Position numbers and translations under genes: made by a program. DNA of 64,000 nt, taken from Capitulum mitella. Its lineage: Eukaryota; Arthropoda; Thecostraca; Pollicipedomorpha; Pollicipedidae. The stretch spans positions 17,546,733 to 17,610,732 of the forward strand of contig CP099839.1 in the NCBI GenBank assembly GCA_030062745.1, read 5' to 3'. Under the pieces are notes generated by a model that did not search any database, was not told where the DNA came from, and saw nothing but the letters and a program-made list of their open reading frames with translations. How positions within the stretch are numbered: the first letter of the stretch is position 1; every line of letters begins with the position of its first letter. This document shows positions 53,061 to 64,000 of the stretch, one piece after another.

Positions 53061-53206
53061 TCATGCAATCGTTACAATCCCAGCTCGTCCCTGGTATTGA
53101 GCATCATGCATTCCGGCGTCTGCGACGCGACCGCAGCGCGGAAGCGCCCGCCGACATCTCCGCACAAGGAGCGCCGCGGAGCAAGCCCGGCGGACGCTGT
53201 TCTCAC

Positions 53207-53783
53207 CCTGTTTCTCGTCCTTGAAGTCCTGCAGCGTCTTGTTGGTCATCTTGAAGAGCTCGTCGAGCGGGTTGTTGTTGGCGTTGGCGGCGCGCTTCCT
53301 GTCGGACTTCTCGGCGCGCGGCGGCGCCGGCTCGGCGCGCTCCTCCGAGTCCCAGGGCCGCACGATCCGCGTCGGCACGGCGCACTTGCGCCGCGAGCTG
53401 CGGTGGTTCAGGATGTCGTGCACAGAGAACGACTTGAGTCCGTCGCCGGCTCGGCGCGCGGCGGCCGCCTCGGGCGCGGCGGCGCCCAGCCGCCGCAGCG
53501 GCCGGAAGTAGTCCTCGGCCTCGCTTGACTCGTAGCCGTTGAGGTCGGTCGAGCCGGGCGAGGTGGTGCGGCCGGGCGAGCCGGCGGCCGGCTCGGGCGC
53601 GCCCAGCGGCGCCGGCGAGCCGGGCGTCAGCGGCTGGCCCGGGCTGGCCGGCGTCGACGGCGTCACGTCACTGCGCGGCGCCATGTCCGGCGGCGCCGCC
53701 GAGCCGACGCTAATCTCACTGTCACTGGCGCTGCACGGACCGTCGGCGGCGGGACTGGGCGAGCGGCGCTCGCCAATGTCCAT
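53207..53783 (-). CDS. Lbx: Lbx/ladybird homeobox gene, exon 1 (residues 1-192)
   Basis: This is the first coding exon of a ladybird-class homeodomain transcription factor, a nuclear DNA-binding protein that in other animals specifies muscle, heart and neural cell identities. The ATG at 53783 is directly preceded by an in-frame TAG (TAG AGC ATG), which fixes the start within this exon. Residues 40-86 are rich in Ser, Pro and Gly. Residues 119-125 (FSVHDIL) match the engrailed-homology-1 (eh1) Groucho co-repressor motif found near the N-terminus of Lbx proteins. Residues 171-189 (NPLDELFKMTNKTLQDF and following) resemble the Lbx-specific block between eh1 and the homeodomain. The reading frame leaves the homology after DEKQ, at AAACAGG|GTGAGA, a good splice donor whose intron starts at 53206. 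The exon ends in phase 1 and joins in frame to 41720. The exon is strongly GC-rich. The exon assignment is firm; the exact transcript start is unknown. Confidence 0.9.
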
Positions 53784-54460
53784 GCTCTAGCGTCGCGCGG
53801 CCGCTGGCATCGCGAGACGGCAACAGACGCTCGGAGCAGCGCGCGGCGCACCCAGCCGCCCGGCCGGCCGAACCAGTTCTAGTTGCGCCGACATAAATCC
53901 GGGCGGCTAACCAGCCCGTGGTCCCGCCGCTAAATCACGCCTTTCCGCCAGCTCATTAGTGGCCGTATTGAGTGGGATTGGTCACGGCGCGGCTCGGCGC
54001 CGCTCTCGACCAATCAGCGCGCGCCGAGCCGCCGCTGGGCTGTGGCCAATAGGCGGCGTCCAAAATGGCAGAGCCAGGTGCGGGCGGCCGGCGCAGGGGC
54101 GGGCGGTCGGCGCGGCGCGCGCGCGCGCGCTCTCCGGCCGCTAATCGCCGGACGGATAGCTCTGTCTGCCGCCGCACAATGCCCGGTCCACGTATCGCGT
54201 CAGCGGCTCCGACCAAAGACTGATGGCCGTCTCTAACGAGAGCTCAATAGCCGGTTGGGCTTGAGCTGCGCTGGCTTCATTAGGCGGTATTATGGCGGCC
54301 GGGAGTGCCGGTGGTCCGGTGCCGGCGCGTTCCGAGCCAGCTGGGGACGCGCCGCGCGACCCACCGCAGCCGCCGCCCCTGCCCCTGCCCATCAGCAGCC
54401 CTTTGTGCCGCACTGTCCGCCCCCAGCCGGCCCCGGCGCCTGAATGACCGCACACGCAGG
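53784..54460 (-). promoter_or_regulatory. Lbx: Candidate CpG-rich Lbx promoter with three CCAAT boxes
   Basis: The 680 bases upstream of the Lbx ATG are very CpG-rich. They contain CCAAT-box cores at 53977-53981 (minus strand), 54010-54014 and 54046-54050 (plus strand), within about 75 bases of each other. An AAAATGGC motif resembling a YY1 site lies at 54062-54069. I see no TATA box near a plausible start. The alternating GCGCGC run at about 54113-54130 could form Z-DNA. The position next to exon 1 supports a promoter role; the orientation and start site are inferred. A divergent plus-strand transcript is possible, but no recognisable coding exon follows. Confidence 0.55.
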
Positions 54461-57267
54461 CGCCCACAAACACGGAGGCAGATGTTTTCTTCCAGTTTTC
54501 GTCACGTCTTTAAAATGACTCCGTTCGCGTTTTGTGTGACCGAGAGCCAAAGAACGTTAGCTGTTCACGCCAATGTAACGCATACAATGTGCTTTGTTAG
54601 GGGAACGTTGCATACCGTTTTGAAATGACTAGCACTCAGCAGCAAACTAAATGTTAACAGATCCTCTAGTGGCATTGCTCATGTCATTATTTTTTTTCTT
54701 CTTCATGAATTACAATCGCTAACATGCTGCGTTCCACAACCATCATGCTGAACACATCTCGCCACTTGTCTATACGCAAAATCAACGACAGTAGCGCGGT
54801 GTCTTTCGGTAGATCATCCGTAATACTGCACGAATCCAAACCTCAGTTTACTTATTTACTCAGTGATCAATTGCGTATGAGTGAAGATGATAATTATGTA
54901 CTGCTGTCACAAATTTTATGCATAGGAAAGAACTTTAATGAGGCTGAAACCTCTCTAACTCAGTGTATTCCTCCAGTCGAATGATCGATTTTTTTTTAAA
55001 GAAATATGACAGAGGAGACTGAAGTCTGCTTTTTCAGTATAAGCCCATTGAACACAATGAATCTATTACTAAAGTAGCTTGAGTGAAACCGATTTAAGCA
55101 ATGTGGCGTGGACAGACCGAAAATCAGACAGACAGACAGATTAATGCCCGAAAAGTCCTGCTTCTTTCGTATTAACCCACTGTATACACTGCCATGGTTG
55201 TTTCATGGGTTGTTGTGAGTGTGCTGTTGGTAATTAAGGACATTTTGTTAGATGTTCAAATTTATACTCTTTTTTCCTTTCCGCAATAACATCGCCATTA
55301 TTCTGTTTAAAAATTTTAGTTCTAGAATATGCGTCAAAATTTTGATACAGTACCACCGTGGTTACAACAGGTGTTTCGTCGCACTTGACCACTTTGTTTC
55401 TTAATGCGTGCAACTTTTCTAAATTCAGAAAACAGCTCAAATTTATTTTTTCACTACATGACCGCAAAAATTAGGCATCTTGTTGTTCATCTGTAAAGAA
55501 TCTGTTCTGGTACGGATGGCTCCGCAAGCTGTAAAAAGTAAAGGATCCGAAACCTATTCTTATATAAACATGGGAAAACAGGCATCTAAGCCCGCTCTCC
55601 AGGGAGTCTCAGAGATAATCACCGGGAAGGTGCTCGCTAAAGTTATAGTCTGCTGCTGGAGATGCAGCGCATATGATTAACGGAGTGTCTCGAGTTTTCT
55701 ATTCATATGAAGATCCCCAATGAATTAAACATTATAATCAAATAAATGTAGAATTTCAGAGAACAACGTTGAGCTCGGATGATTTGCAGATCTAAGTCAA
55801 TCGCCAGGAGAATCAAATGGTCTCCCGTAAAGTTTTACCTCGACGAAATAAAATAAAAACAGAGTTTACCCGCGGGATACTGAAGTGGCGTCAAAAAAAT
55901 CACATGTTCGTACTCCCTCAATATCATTTTCGTCATTTCTTTTGGAGGTTGTGTCATCACCTATTTTGATATTTGCTGGCCATTCTGAGAACCTGAGTAA
56001 TTCTCACAATTATCCCCTACCACTAGAGGCTCATGGCCATTTCCACCTACCCTGCTAATCCAGCTAAGATCCTCTAACGGTCAAAAGGATGATCCGACGA
56101 GCGGATGACCTCTGACAAACTGATAAATGGTCGCAGTTTGCCGCCTGCAGAGCATTTGTGGTTCGGGGGGCCGCAGTGCCCTTCACCCGAAATCTGCTAT
56201 CGAGGACGGCTGCTGGGGTCTGTAAATGTGTTAATCGTGAGTCGAATGCCTTTCACAGCAGGTCATAAATGAAGTGACCCAAGAATATCTACTGTCATGA
56301 ATTCACGCCATGTGCGGCCCTCCTGTCCAAAACGTTGTGAACTCTGCTGAAGAGCAGTTAATTACACCACGAGCGCCTGCTGGAAAACGAAAGGAAAAAA
56401 CTGTTGATTTGGCTTCAACATTTTAGGGTGTGATCTGCCCAATTCCACTTTTGAGATGTTGTACTTCTGACACGTTTGCAGCTAAGGTTTATGGACTTCT
56501 GGAACTCATTTTGCTGTGACCAGATTCTTAAGTGATAATCTCCTATAATTTGTACATAACTAATATCTTTTGAATCCAAGTCCGCACTAGTGTCTAAATC
56601 CTCTCTTAAAATTCGACGAAAAAACGACTTAGATCTCACAGCAAAGCCACGAAGAGACGTCACGTTTTGGTCTGCGCTGGTTACAGCTGTTGTTTAGGCA
56701 GCTGACCATTACGAATTTTAAATGTCCAATATCCTATATTTTGTCGCCTTTAAATGCCAGTTTGGACTCGCCGTTTTATTTTTCGGATTTTTTTCCCTGC
56801 AGTTTAAAGGTATCCGTTTTTAGAGGCGGAAAATACTCAGTACGAATGACGCACCACGACTACTGGGAAGAAACAGGTGTAGATTCATGAGATGTAAAGA
56901 GATGTTAAGTGAGTTGATATTGGCGACTCTCTCGCCACGCATCAGGGTGCCTTTTTACTGGTCTCTCAGATGTCAGGGCATTGTTTCCCTGGCCTATGAC
57001 CGATGTGCCACCTACCGCCGTCTCGGCGAACGGTCAGGCATTCGCGGCGGCATGTTCGTACGTCGTCCAGTTGGGACGGTCTCCGGATAAATCCGTCCAA
57101 AGCGAGCTGCAGCGCATCGCAAAGTTTCATTTTGCCCTGAAGGTCCAGCCAGCGAAGTTAACACTTAACATAACAAGAGTCGATGCTTGATGTAAGATGA
57201 AAGGTCATCTGGAGGAGTTGAGGCTGTCACGTTGGCTGTCTACGGACTTCGAAAATGTGTCTGCCGC
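54461..57267. other. Non-coding stretch upstream of Lbx
   Basis: AT-rich. It contains (CAGA)4 near 55122 and a diverged direct repeat (about 55025-55060 and 55146-55190, sharing CTGCTT..GTATTAACCCA-like sequence). Short frames only. Confidence 0.45.
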
Positions 57268-58501
57268 TTAACGCACGCACGGCCGTCGGTCCGTTTCGAA
57301 CATGGGCGACTGGGGGGAGGGCAGTTGGCTGCCCCCCCTCTAACTCGCGAACGGTTGGTCGCACGATAAAAATAAGCACACCGTTGGAAAGCTTCTGACG
57401 AATAGAGCCCGAAACTGGTCTCACTTTTTAGTTTAAGATAATATATAAGCCAATTTACGCCCTATATATGTTTTCTCATAGCCGACTGCATGAGACCGAG
57501 AAATGGCCTGAATCTCAAGGGCTGTGACTAATAACGCATAGGTAAAGGCACCAGCGCACAAGTAAAGGTCCGCGGATGCCGATACACGTCTAATTTCCCC
57601 AGATCTGTTCAATATATACGCCGAAACGTTGAATTAAAGACACGGCAATTCTCCCGCCAGCTGTCGAAGTGCGCCGCTGCCGTATGCGGTTCCAAATTGA
57701 CGGGAACTAATTTTAGCTTTCCTTCATTTTCGCGAAAACAGACGATCTATGTATATTTTGTTCATCTTTGTGGTTCTTGTGATGGTTTTTCATGCTTCAA
57801 TTTTGGAAAAATTGATTAGTTACCAATCTACAAAGTTGGCGTAGCTTTATTGGCGAGAGCCTGTTTATTTCCAAAATATGCTACTTTTTTCAAATTTTTT
57901 GAGGTTCCTGGTATTACTTACGTCTGTGCAAGCTAGTTCTGCCATTTTCTACCCATTCTGAGTAATTCATGGTCGATTTTGACGGTGGTACATTTTGGCC
58001 CACTACAGTTATTCGTGACCTGACCTTAGGTCAATGACTGGAAGTCATTGATACTTTGCCCAATGACGGCAACTAGATGTCTGCTTCGCTCCACACTAAA
58101 AATGTTATGAAATATTCCGTGAATTTCCGAAAAAAACGGCAACATGTCTTAAAAATGGGGTTGACCTTAGGTCAATGACCCAAAAAAATTGCAAAAAATC
58201 TGAGATAGCAGATTTGTTGCATCTATCGCGATCACTAATCCCGGAAAGTATTATTGATTGAGATGTCTTGTTTTGCTAAAAAGTTAGAGGGCGCTAAACT
58301 TTTTTGGACATAGGTCTGTTTGACCTGACTTAGGTCAGGCGCCGGACCTGACCTGAGGTCAAAATTTTGACACAAGATGTAAAATTGATGGAGCAAAAGG
58401 CACACGAAGTTTTGTGACTCTGTGTTTGTTGGTTCTCTCGCAATCCCAGAAAATCCTCAGGGGGGGGCAGTCAACTGCCCCCCCAGTCGGGGACGGGTTA
58501 A
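57268..58501 (+). mobile_element. TTAA-flanked element B, complete non-autonomous copy (1234 bp)
   Basis: Bounded by TTAA at 57268-57271 and 58498-58501; the right end, inverted, begins TTAACCCGTCCCCGACTGG. Each end carries a GGCAGT(T/C)-type C/G hairpin (about 57316-57340 and 58460-58485). Positions 57270 to about 58075 align with 2020 to about 2820 of element A in the same orientation with moderate divergence. The right third differs from A and is rich in AGGTCA palindromes. No transposase frame. Same family as A; piggyBac-like by target only. Confidence 0.75.
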
Positions 58502-60230
58502 TCCAAAGATTCGTCGGTTCTCATCATTGATGGTCTGCCATTATTGCAAAGCTTTGCAATAAAGAGGAATCCGTGAACTAATCAATACGGACGGAACATT
58601 CTGTCTCGGCTTTCCAAAAGCTTTTGAAACATGGCTGCGATTTTCAAGAGACGCTACTGTACTCTCGCTCACATTTTCGTTGTAATATCCACGACATAAC
58701 TGTGTTTTGTGGAAGTAACACGATGGGAATTGTTGTTTTGTTGCAAAGAATACCATTTCCAATAGTTTAGTTTGCTATCAAGCTGCCATAACATCAACGT
58801 GTCAAGGGAAATCGATATCCGTGAAGAAAGGCAGTGTTGCAAGAATTATGCAATACCGTTTTGCAGGTTTCCAATGGATGTATTTACTTCGGTTCAAATA
58901 GATCCGGCTAAATTCTCAAATGCCAAGAATATAAAAATTGGCTGAAACACATGAAGTGCGTTGGAAGCACATATATCAACTGATAACATTTCACTGTCGC
59001 CTTGAAATTTGTTAGAGTTTTCATCCTGGTCCACAGATTCAGAGCTTTATTTCAGGGGAAAGATGGCTTTAAGGCCAGAGTCCCGAAGGATCTATTATAA
59101 ATATGTAGTGCTAAATGTTTTTGTAGAAGACTCATGTGATGGTTTTATTGTTGTGAAGTTGTCGGATGGATAAGTAATTTTTTTGTTTCATAAAACCGCG
59201 TATTACGACATACTTTGATATCTCTTTGTTAGTGGGTGCAGTGATATCAAGTGCTAATGCGTGATCACGTAATGCTTTTAATGATGCATGTTTCTTCCTG
59301 AATAGCATTAGCATCCCGGTTCAGTCGTCTTAATGTATTATTCCGTCCTTCTCGCCAGCTATATTTATGGCCTTACTGCAGAGAGCCGCCGATAGCTTGA
59401 TAAAGACCACGTCGTGTCCCAGTGTTGCCTGAGTAGGTTAAGGTTCCCCTTCGCCATGATGTGGTGGATTTACTTGCCTACGAGTCTAGGTCTGGTTTCA
59501 GTCAGGGCAGGGTGGCCGCATAGTTGGAAATATATAACCAAAATGCAGAGAGAGGTCTTACCACTGTCTTCCAGTGACTTGAAATGTGTATTATTGTTGC
59601 TCTCGGAGATCGTTTCATTCGCCTTACAGTAAATTTTCATCCACCTTTCGGCGGGGAATGGGAAAAAATTATTGTAAATTACTTAACAAAAACCTTGGTG
59701 AAGATACAAGCTCTTGTTAATCCTGATACAGCCGTCTCACTATCTCATCAATCTCACTAACCACTCCGTAAACATGGTGACCATTTTATAAGCTGTAAAT
59801 TTGGATTTGGGGTTAGCAGAAAACTATGGTATGCTTGCAAAGTGAAATATTACGCGCGTGCTCAAGCGAGTGTGTGTTGGGGGAGGGGTGCTCTTGTTCG
59901 TAAATAATCCTGACGCTTTTCATTCGTTTGGAAACAGCAGGATTCAAGTCGAAAGTTTCTTATGTGAGAAATACCACCACATGTTCATGTACTGTCAAGA
60001 GCTATCCTGGAAAAGGGCAGCATGGCTGCGAATGCGAACATTGTAATTGCATTTATGTGTGGTACGAAAGCAATGCAATCGTCTAAATGGCGCCAATGTT
60101 TAAGAAATCCGCCTGCAATGGGTGCTAACGGCCGTTAAGAGCCCCTGACATAGTCGTTAGTGGCACACATCATCCGCCGTAAAAACTGCTCGTCACTATA
60201 TATGTGGTGCCAGACGGCGCCATTACAGCT
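58502..60230. other. AT-rich non-coding stretch, nothing recognised
   Basis: No repeats or coding signal beyond short frames. Confidence 0.45.
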
Positions 60231-61740
60231 CGTTTGTGGGTCCGATGTGTGATCTCCAGCTAATTGGCCCGGCTCGCTCTGAGCCTGTACGGGCGGCCCG
60301 GCCCGGCGCCACGGCGCCACGGCGCCTCCGCTCCTCCGCCCGCAGAAGTGTAAAACGTCGAATGGCTCATGTAGCTACGGGGCCAGCCACTTTATTTCCG
60401 TTTTATGAGGCGGAGTCAGTCTGCAGCCTAAACATATGCAGATCCCGCACGCATGTCTTTGGAAGCCGCGCCTCGAGCTGTAGGCCTTAAACGTCGTAGA
60501 GAACACTTAACTAACGAGGGAAACAGCTAATGACTCTGGCACTGCGCTTCCCAGGCACGTAGCCCGGATTTTCCTCGGGGGGGGGGGGAAATGCTAAATT
60601 TTGTCAAATGCCTCTGGGATATGACAAAATTTACAGGAAGAGCACGGATTTTATGAAACCAATCGCATATTTAATGTACAGGAAAATAACAAGTTTATTT
60701 TTGCAACATATATATCACAACTATTCCGCATAAATATTTAGTTTAAGCCGCTTGGTTCGGAGGAAGGGGGCATGGCCCTCATCATCCACTTTGTTGCCTC
60801 GCTGTCGTCTCCCGTGCTGCGTGCCTCACAGAGCCGAACTTTTTTAGACTAAAACATACACTTTATCTGTCGGGCACAAAATTCTGCGACATGTCCTGTA
60901 GCCAGCAAACATCAAAAGGCATTTCAGTGGCTTTTTGGTGTCTGTCCGTGAACATCCGTACCAGATCATCCCTGGAAAAACGTTACGAAAAAACCTTCTA
61001 ATCTAATACAATGCTCTAAACAGGCCGCAGACTCCGAGCCACGCTTTTGAGATACCAGACTCTGTGGTTCGTCCCCGGCTGCGCTGGCTGACCGCTTAAA
61101 CCGCGCGGCAATCAGCCGTGAAGGTGTCAGTCGCCCCCCGTCCCCTCCCCCTCCAGTCGGCGAGCGAAAATTACCGGAAGGCGGCTGTCCAGCCGACTCG
61201 TCTGAGGGGAGGGGCGGGCGGTCCGCAGGCCGCCGACTGCCAGCCGTCACCGCGACAGATGACGTCATCTGTCACACGGCCACAGAGCCGGAGGTCGGCG
61301 GATTTGTCACCGCACAGCCAGAACTACTAGCCCAATGAGTGGAGATGGATGGTCCTCTCCGGAACCACAACGGTGGGGCTGGGAAATGTGGAACATCGGA
61401 AATTTAATCTGATTCGTTGAAATGGAGAAGTTACGAAAGGTTCGAGCTCGCTTTTCGTCGCGCAAAACTGTTATGCAAATGAAACTCAAGGCTCGCAACC
61501 ATCCGCATGGTGTGCTGTCCAACATTTCTAAGGTGTGATTCGAGAACTTTATGACACTGACCTTAGTGTTAAGTTTCAAACCTTTCACAGGGCGGCAAAC
61601 CGAATTGGAGGGTACCGCGATTACCAGCCTCCAGCGCTAATGGCCCCCACAGATCGGCCCAATGCAAACAAAAATCAGGCGCCTGGTCCTTCAAATCAGC
61701 TTCGATCCCGACAGCGCACTGCCGCGATGCCTGTGATAAC
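60231..61740. other. Mixed stretch with a transposon-like end and a CRE palindrome
   Basis: A small GC-rich patch lies at 60240-60340. CACGTAGCCCGGATTTTC followed by poly-G (60556-60585) matches the sequence at 24946 and looks like a transposon end. A second GC-rich patch (61100-61310) holds the 14-bp palindrome AGATGACGTCATCT at 61257-61270. Confidence 0.4.
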
Positions 61741-63120
61741 CTCAGAGCGCCTTTTAAAAAATGTAAACAGGCCACTTGGTCGGCTCGCCGGCCGCGCGGT
61801 CGCCGCTGATTGTTTAATGCGGGGGGCCGGCCGGCGGCGCGGCGGGCCGGCCGGCCAGCCGCGCCGCCCGTTCCCACCGCCACTGACGTCTTCATATTTG
61901 TACCTGTCCCCCTAGGTGCGAAGCGGACGCCGCGCGGCCAGCATCAAAAGAGCCGCCCCCTGTAATCGGGCGGCCGCGCGCCGCGCCCCCTAACGAGCGA
62001 TCGCCGGCCTAATTATCGGAAACCGGGCCGGACGCGACCGCCTAATCGCCGATATCACTCACACATAACGATACGGCGGCGCGGCGCGGCCGGCAGCCGG
62101 CCACGTTGCCCGCTGCGCCGTCACGGACGCGGCGTGACCGGCCGGCAGGCGGAGCGATGACGGCTCAGCGGCGGCCGAGTCGGAGGCTGGCCCAGCCCGA
62201 CGCCGTCTGCTGATTTCGCAGCCGGAGAGCTGTTGCTTCCCGTTTCCTGGGTGACGCTTCTCCCTGTGAAGTTGGGCGCTTCGGTGCCTGAGCTCTCCAG
62301 ACCCTGAGCACCGGGAGGCCCCTGAGACACAATACCTCCCCCCCACCGCTCCTCCTCTGTCGGTGTCGGTCTCGGCTGCATGTTGGCCGGACGACCAGCC
62401 GTCACGGCGCCGCGCCGGCCGCCCAGTCGGCGCCGTACCGACTGGCCGGCCCCGTAAACCGTTTGTCACCTCCACTCAATTAAAACTTAATTATCAATTT
62501 CGGAGTGTCGGCCGGCGCGGCGCGACCTTTTGCGCCGTTTTTGTGGCGCTGCGGCGCGTTTGAAGCGGCCGCACCAGGTGTGCCGCGCCCGGACGAGTCG
62601 CGCCGAGCGGCCACGCAAATTAGCCTGCCTCCCGCCGCTGAGCGGCTTTATAAGGCTGGCCGAGAGCGGGCGGTAACGCCACTGGTGCGGCAGAGCCGCC
62701 GAGACGCCCCCACCGACTCCGCCACCACTTACTGCTAATAAGCCCGACCGCTTAGCGAAATTTAGTAGCGCTGAATAGCAGCAATGACCGACGCGGAATG
62801 CACAACGCGGGCATTTTACTGCCGGGAAACGGCGGCTCGCTTTGTCCAGCCCGGCACGGCCGATAGAAATGCATGGACACGGCGCGTCGGGTGTTTTCCA
62901 AACCCGCCTCTTGCAGTTAGCGCTTGAGAAGGCTCCGCGGTTACGTGGCTGCTTACTCGCGTGCCATTATAACGCCAGTGAGACCTCCGCTCGAGGAGGA
63001 GCTGCTCACGGCTGCTAACAGCTGAACGGAGGACCATCAGCTGAGGGGTCCAGTCGGGCAGGCTCAGGGGCCTGTGATCAATTAGTCGCATGCATCACGG
63101 CATCAGGATGCAGCAGGCAT
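61741..63120. other. GC/CpG-rich island
   Basis: CpG-rich with AT cores (CCTAATTATCGG near 62009, CTTAATTATC near 62486). Several frames are open on both strands (up to 138 codons) without family resemblance. Candidate regulatory DNA or part of a neighbouring gene's promoter. Confidence 0.35.
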
Positions 63121-64000
63121 CGCGATGCTTTTTATCTTATCTTTGCTTTGGCGGGGTGGCAACATTAACACAAGACCTTTCATTATGCCCTCGTTAACCA
63201 GATCTAATGTAAACGAACTTCGACTTTGTTAATTTTCCTGTGTGCAGATGTGCAACGTGCGGTAAAAATTCAGCGGGGTGCTATCTGATCTCGCAAAGAA
63301 ATTGCATAGAGCCCAAATATCACCATCGCCGCGAATACTCAGTGGATCAACGTAGTTCAGGCAAATGCGTCGTGCCACGGTGCATGCTCAACCAAAACCG
63401 ATCCGGGAACGAAAAAAATATCTCACCTTGAACGATTATTACCATACTGCTAAAGCCTGAGGAGCATGATTTTTCATTTCACTGCGATCAGACCAGCGAG
63501 ACCGTGCTCCAATAGTCCTGCTACACCCGTAGACTGAAATCTCCTGTATTCAAACAACGCTGCTGTCTTGCGCTACACGGCCTCGCTTACCTACCCGTGA
63601 CAAGCCCGGGCGCAGTTCCGGCACCCAGGGCCAGGCTGGGGGGGGGGGGGGAGACCGAGGCGGCCCGATTGAGTTATTTAGCCGGCGTGTGAGCGGCAGG
63701 CCTAATGACAAGGCGGCAACGGATCGCCTCTCAAGCGGCGCCTCTAATACGCATGCGCGCCGCAAGAGGCCGCCAGCAAAAAGCGGGGCGTGCCAGCGCG
63801 CGAAACTGACGAGTGTTTGTTTAGCGCTGATTGCGCTATCGGCAGCAGCGAGCCAAGCTGAAGATGACACCACGGCTCGTCTGTTTGACGCAAAGTCAAC
63901 ACTCGGACAGCTCGAGAAACATGGTTTCGATGAATCTATGCAAACTGTTACCGATTGGTTGGACCGGTGATCACAGCGCGCGTCGGCGTTAATCAACCGC
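63121..64000. other. Terminal stretch, nothing firm
   Basis: Contains a poly-G run of about 13 near 63639-63651. A 93-codon plus-strand frame (63689-63970) overlaps a 148-codon minus-strand frame; neither is recognised. Confidence 0.35.

Noticed and set aside
63689..63970. 93-codon plus-strand frame with a hydrophobic stretch resembling a signal peptide
   Set aside because: The hydrophobic stretch is internal, a longer minus-strand frame overlaps it, and no homology is recognised.

Overview
The window looks like animal nuclear DNA: no operons, very little open coding sequence, a split homeobox gene with standard splice sites, microsatellites, minisatellites and non-autonomous transposon-like repeats. 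A protostome, probably an arthropod, is likely. The homeodomain is of the ladybird (Lbx) class, and four units of TTAGG, the common arthropod telomere motif, sit inside one repeat. I cannot name the species.

Only one gene can be supported. It is a complete two-exon Lbx/ladybird homeobox gene on the minus strand. Exon 1 (53783 down to 53207) encodes an eh1 Groucho-binding motif and an Lbx-specific block. Exon 2 (41720 down to 41368) encodes the whole homeodomain. The two join in phase 1 into a 309-residue protein across an 11.5-kb intron. A CpG-rich promoter region with three CCAAT boxes lies upstream (about 53.78-54.46 kb), and a candidate poly(A) signal lies at 40655-40660.

The remaining DNA has three textures. 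(1) GC- and CpG-rich islands at about 4.6-5.5, 6.1-8.0, 10.5-16.3, 22.0-22.8, 25.7-26.2, 28.4-29.3, 32.6-33.0, 38.9-40.1, 42.0-42.5, 44.2-44.7, 53.1-54.5, 60.2-60.4, 61.1-61.3 and 61.7-63.1 kb. They encode nothing recognisable, but many hold AT-rich homeodomain-type cores (TAATTA), so they are candidate regulatory DNA. (2) AT-balanced DNA without features between them. (3) Repeats: a family of TTAA-flanked elements of about 1.2 kb (ends at 608, 2019-3192, 33246-35553, 57268-58501), hAT-like short elements, an 18-unit 50-bp minisatellite (16.3-17.2 kb), a 31-bp minisatellite (32.2-32.6 kb), and a cluster of minisatellites and microsatellites inside the Lbx intron.

The observations most worth follow-up are the TTAA-flanked family and the islands. 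One TTAA copy is a fold-back chimera with TTAGG units at its junction; another carries closely spaced AGGTCA palindromes. The islands surround a single developmental regulator in an otherwise gene-poor window. I found no sign of a novel multi-gene system.
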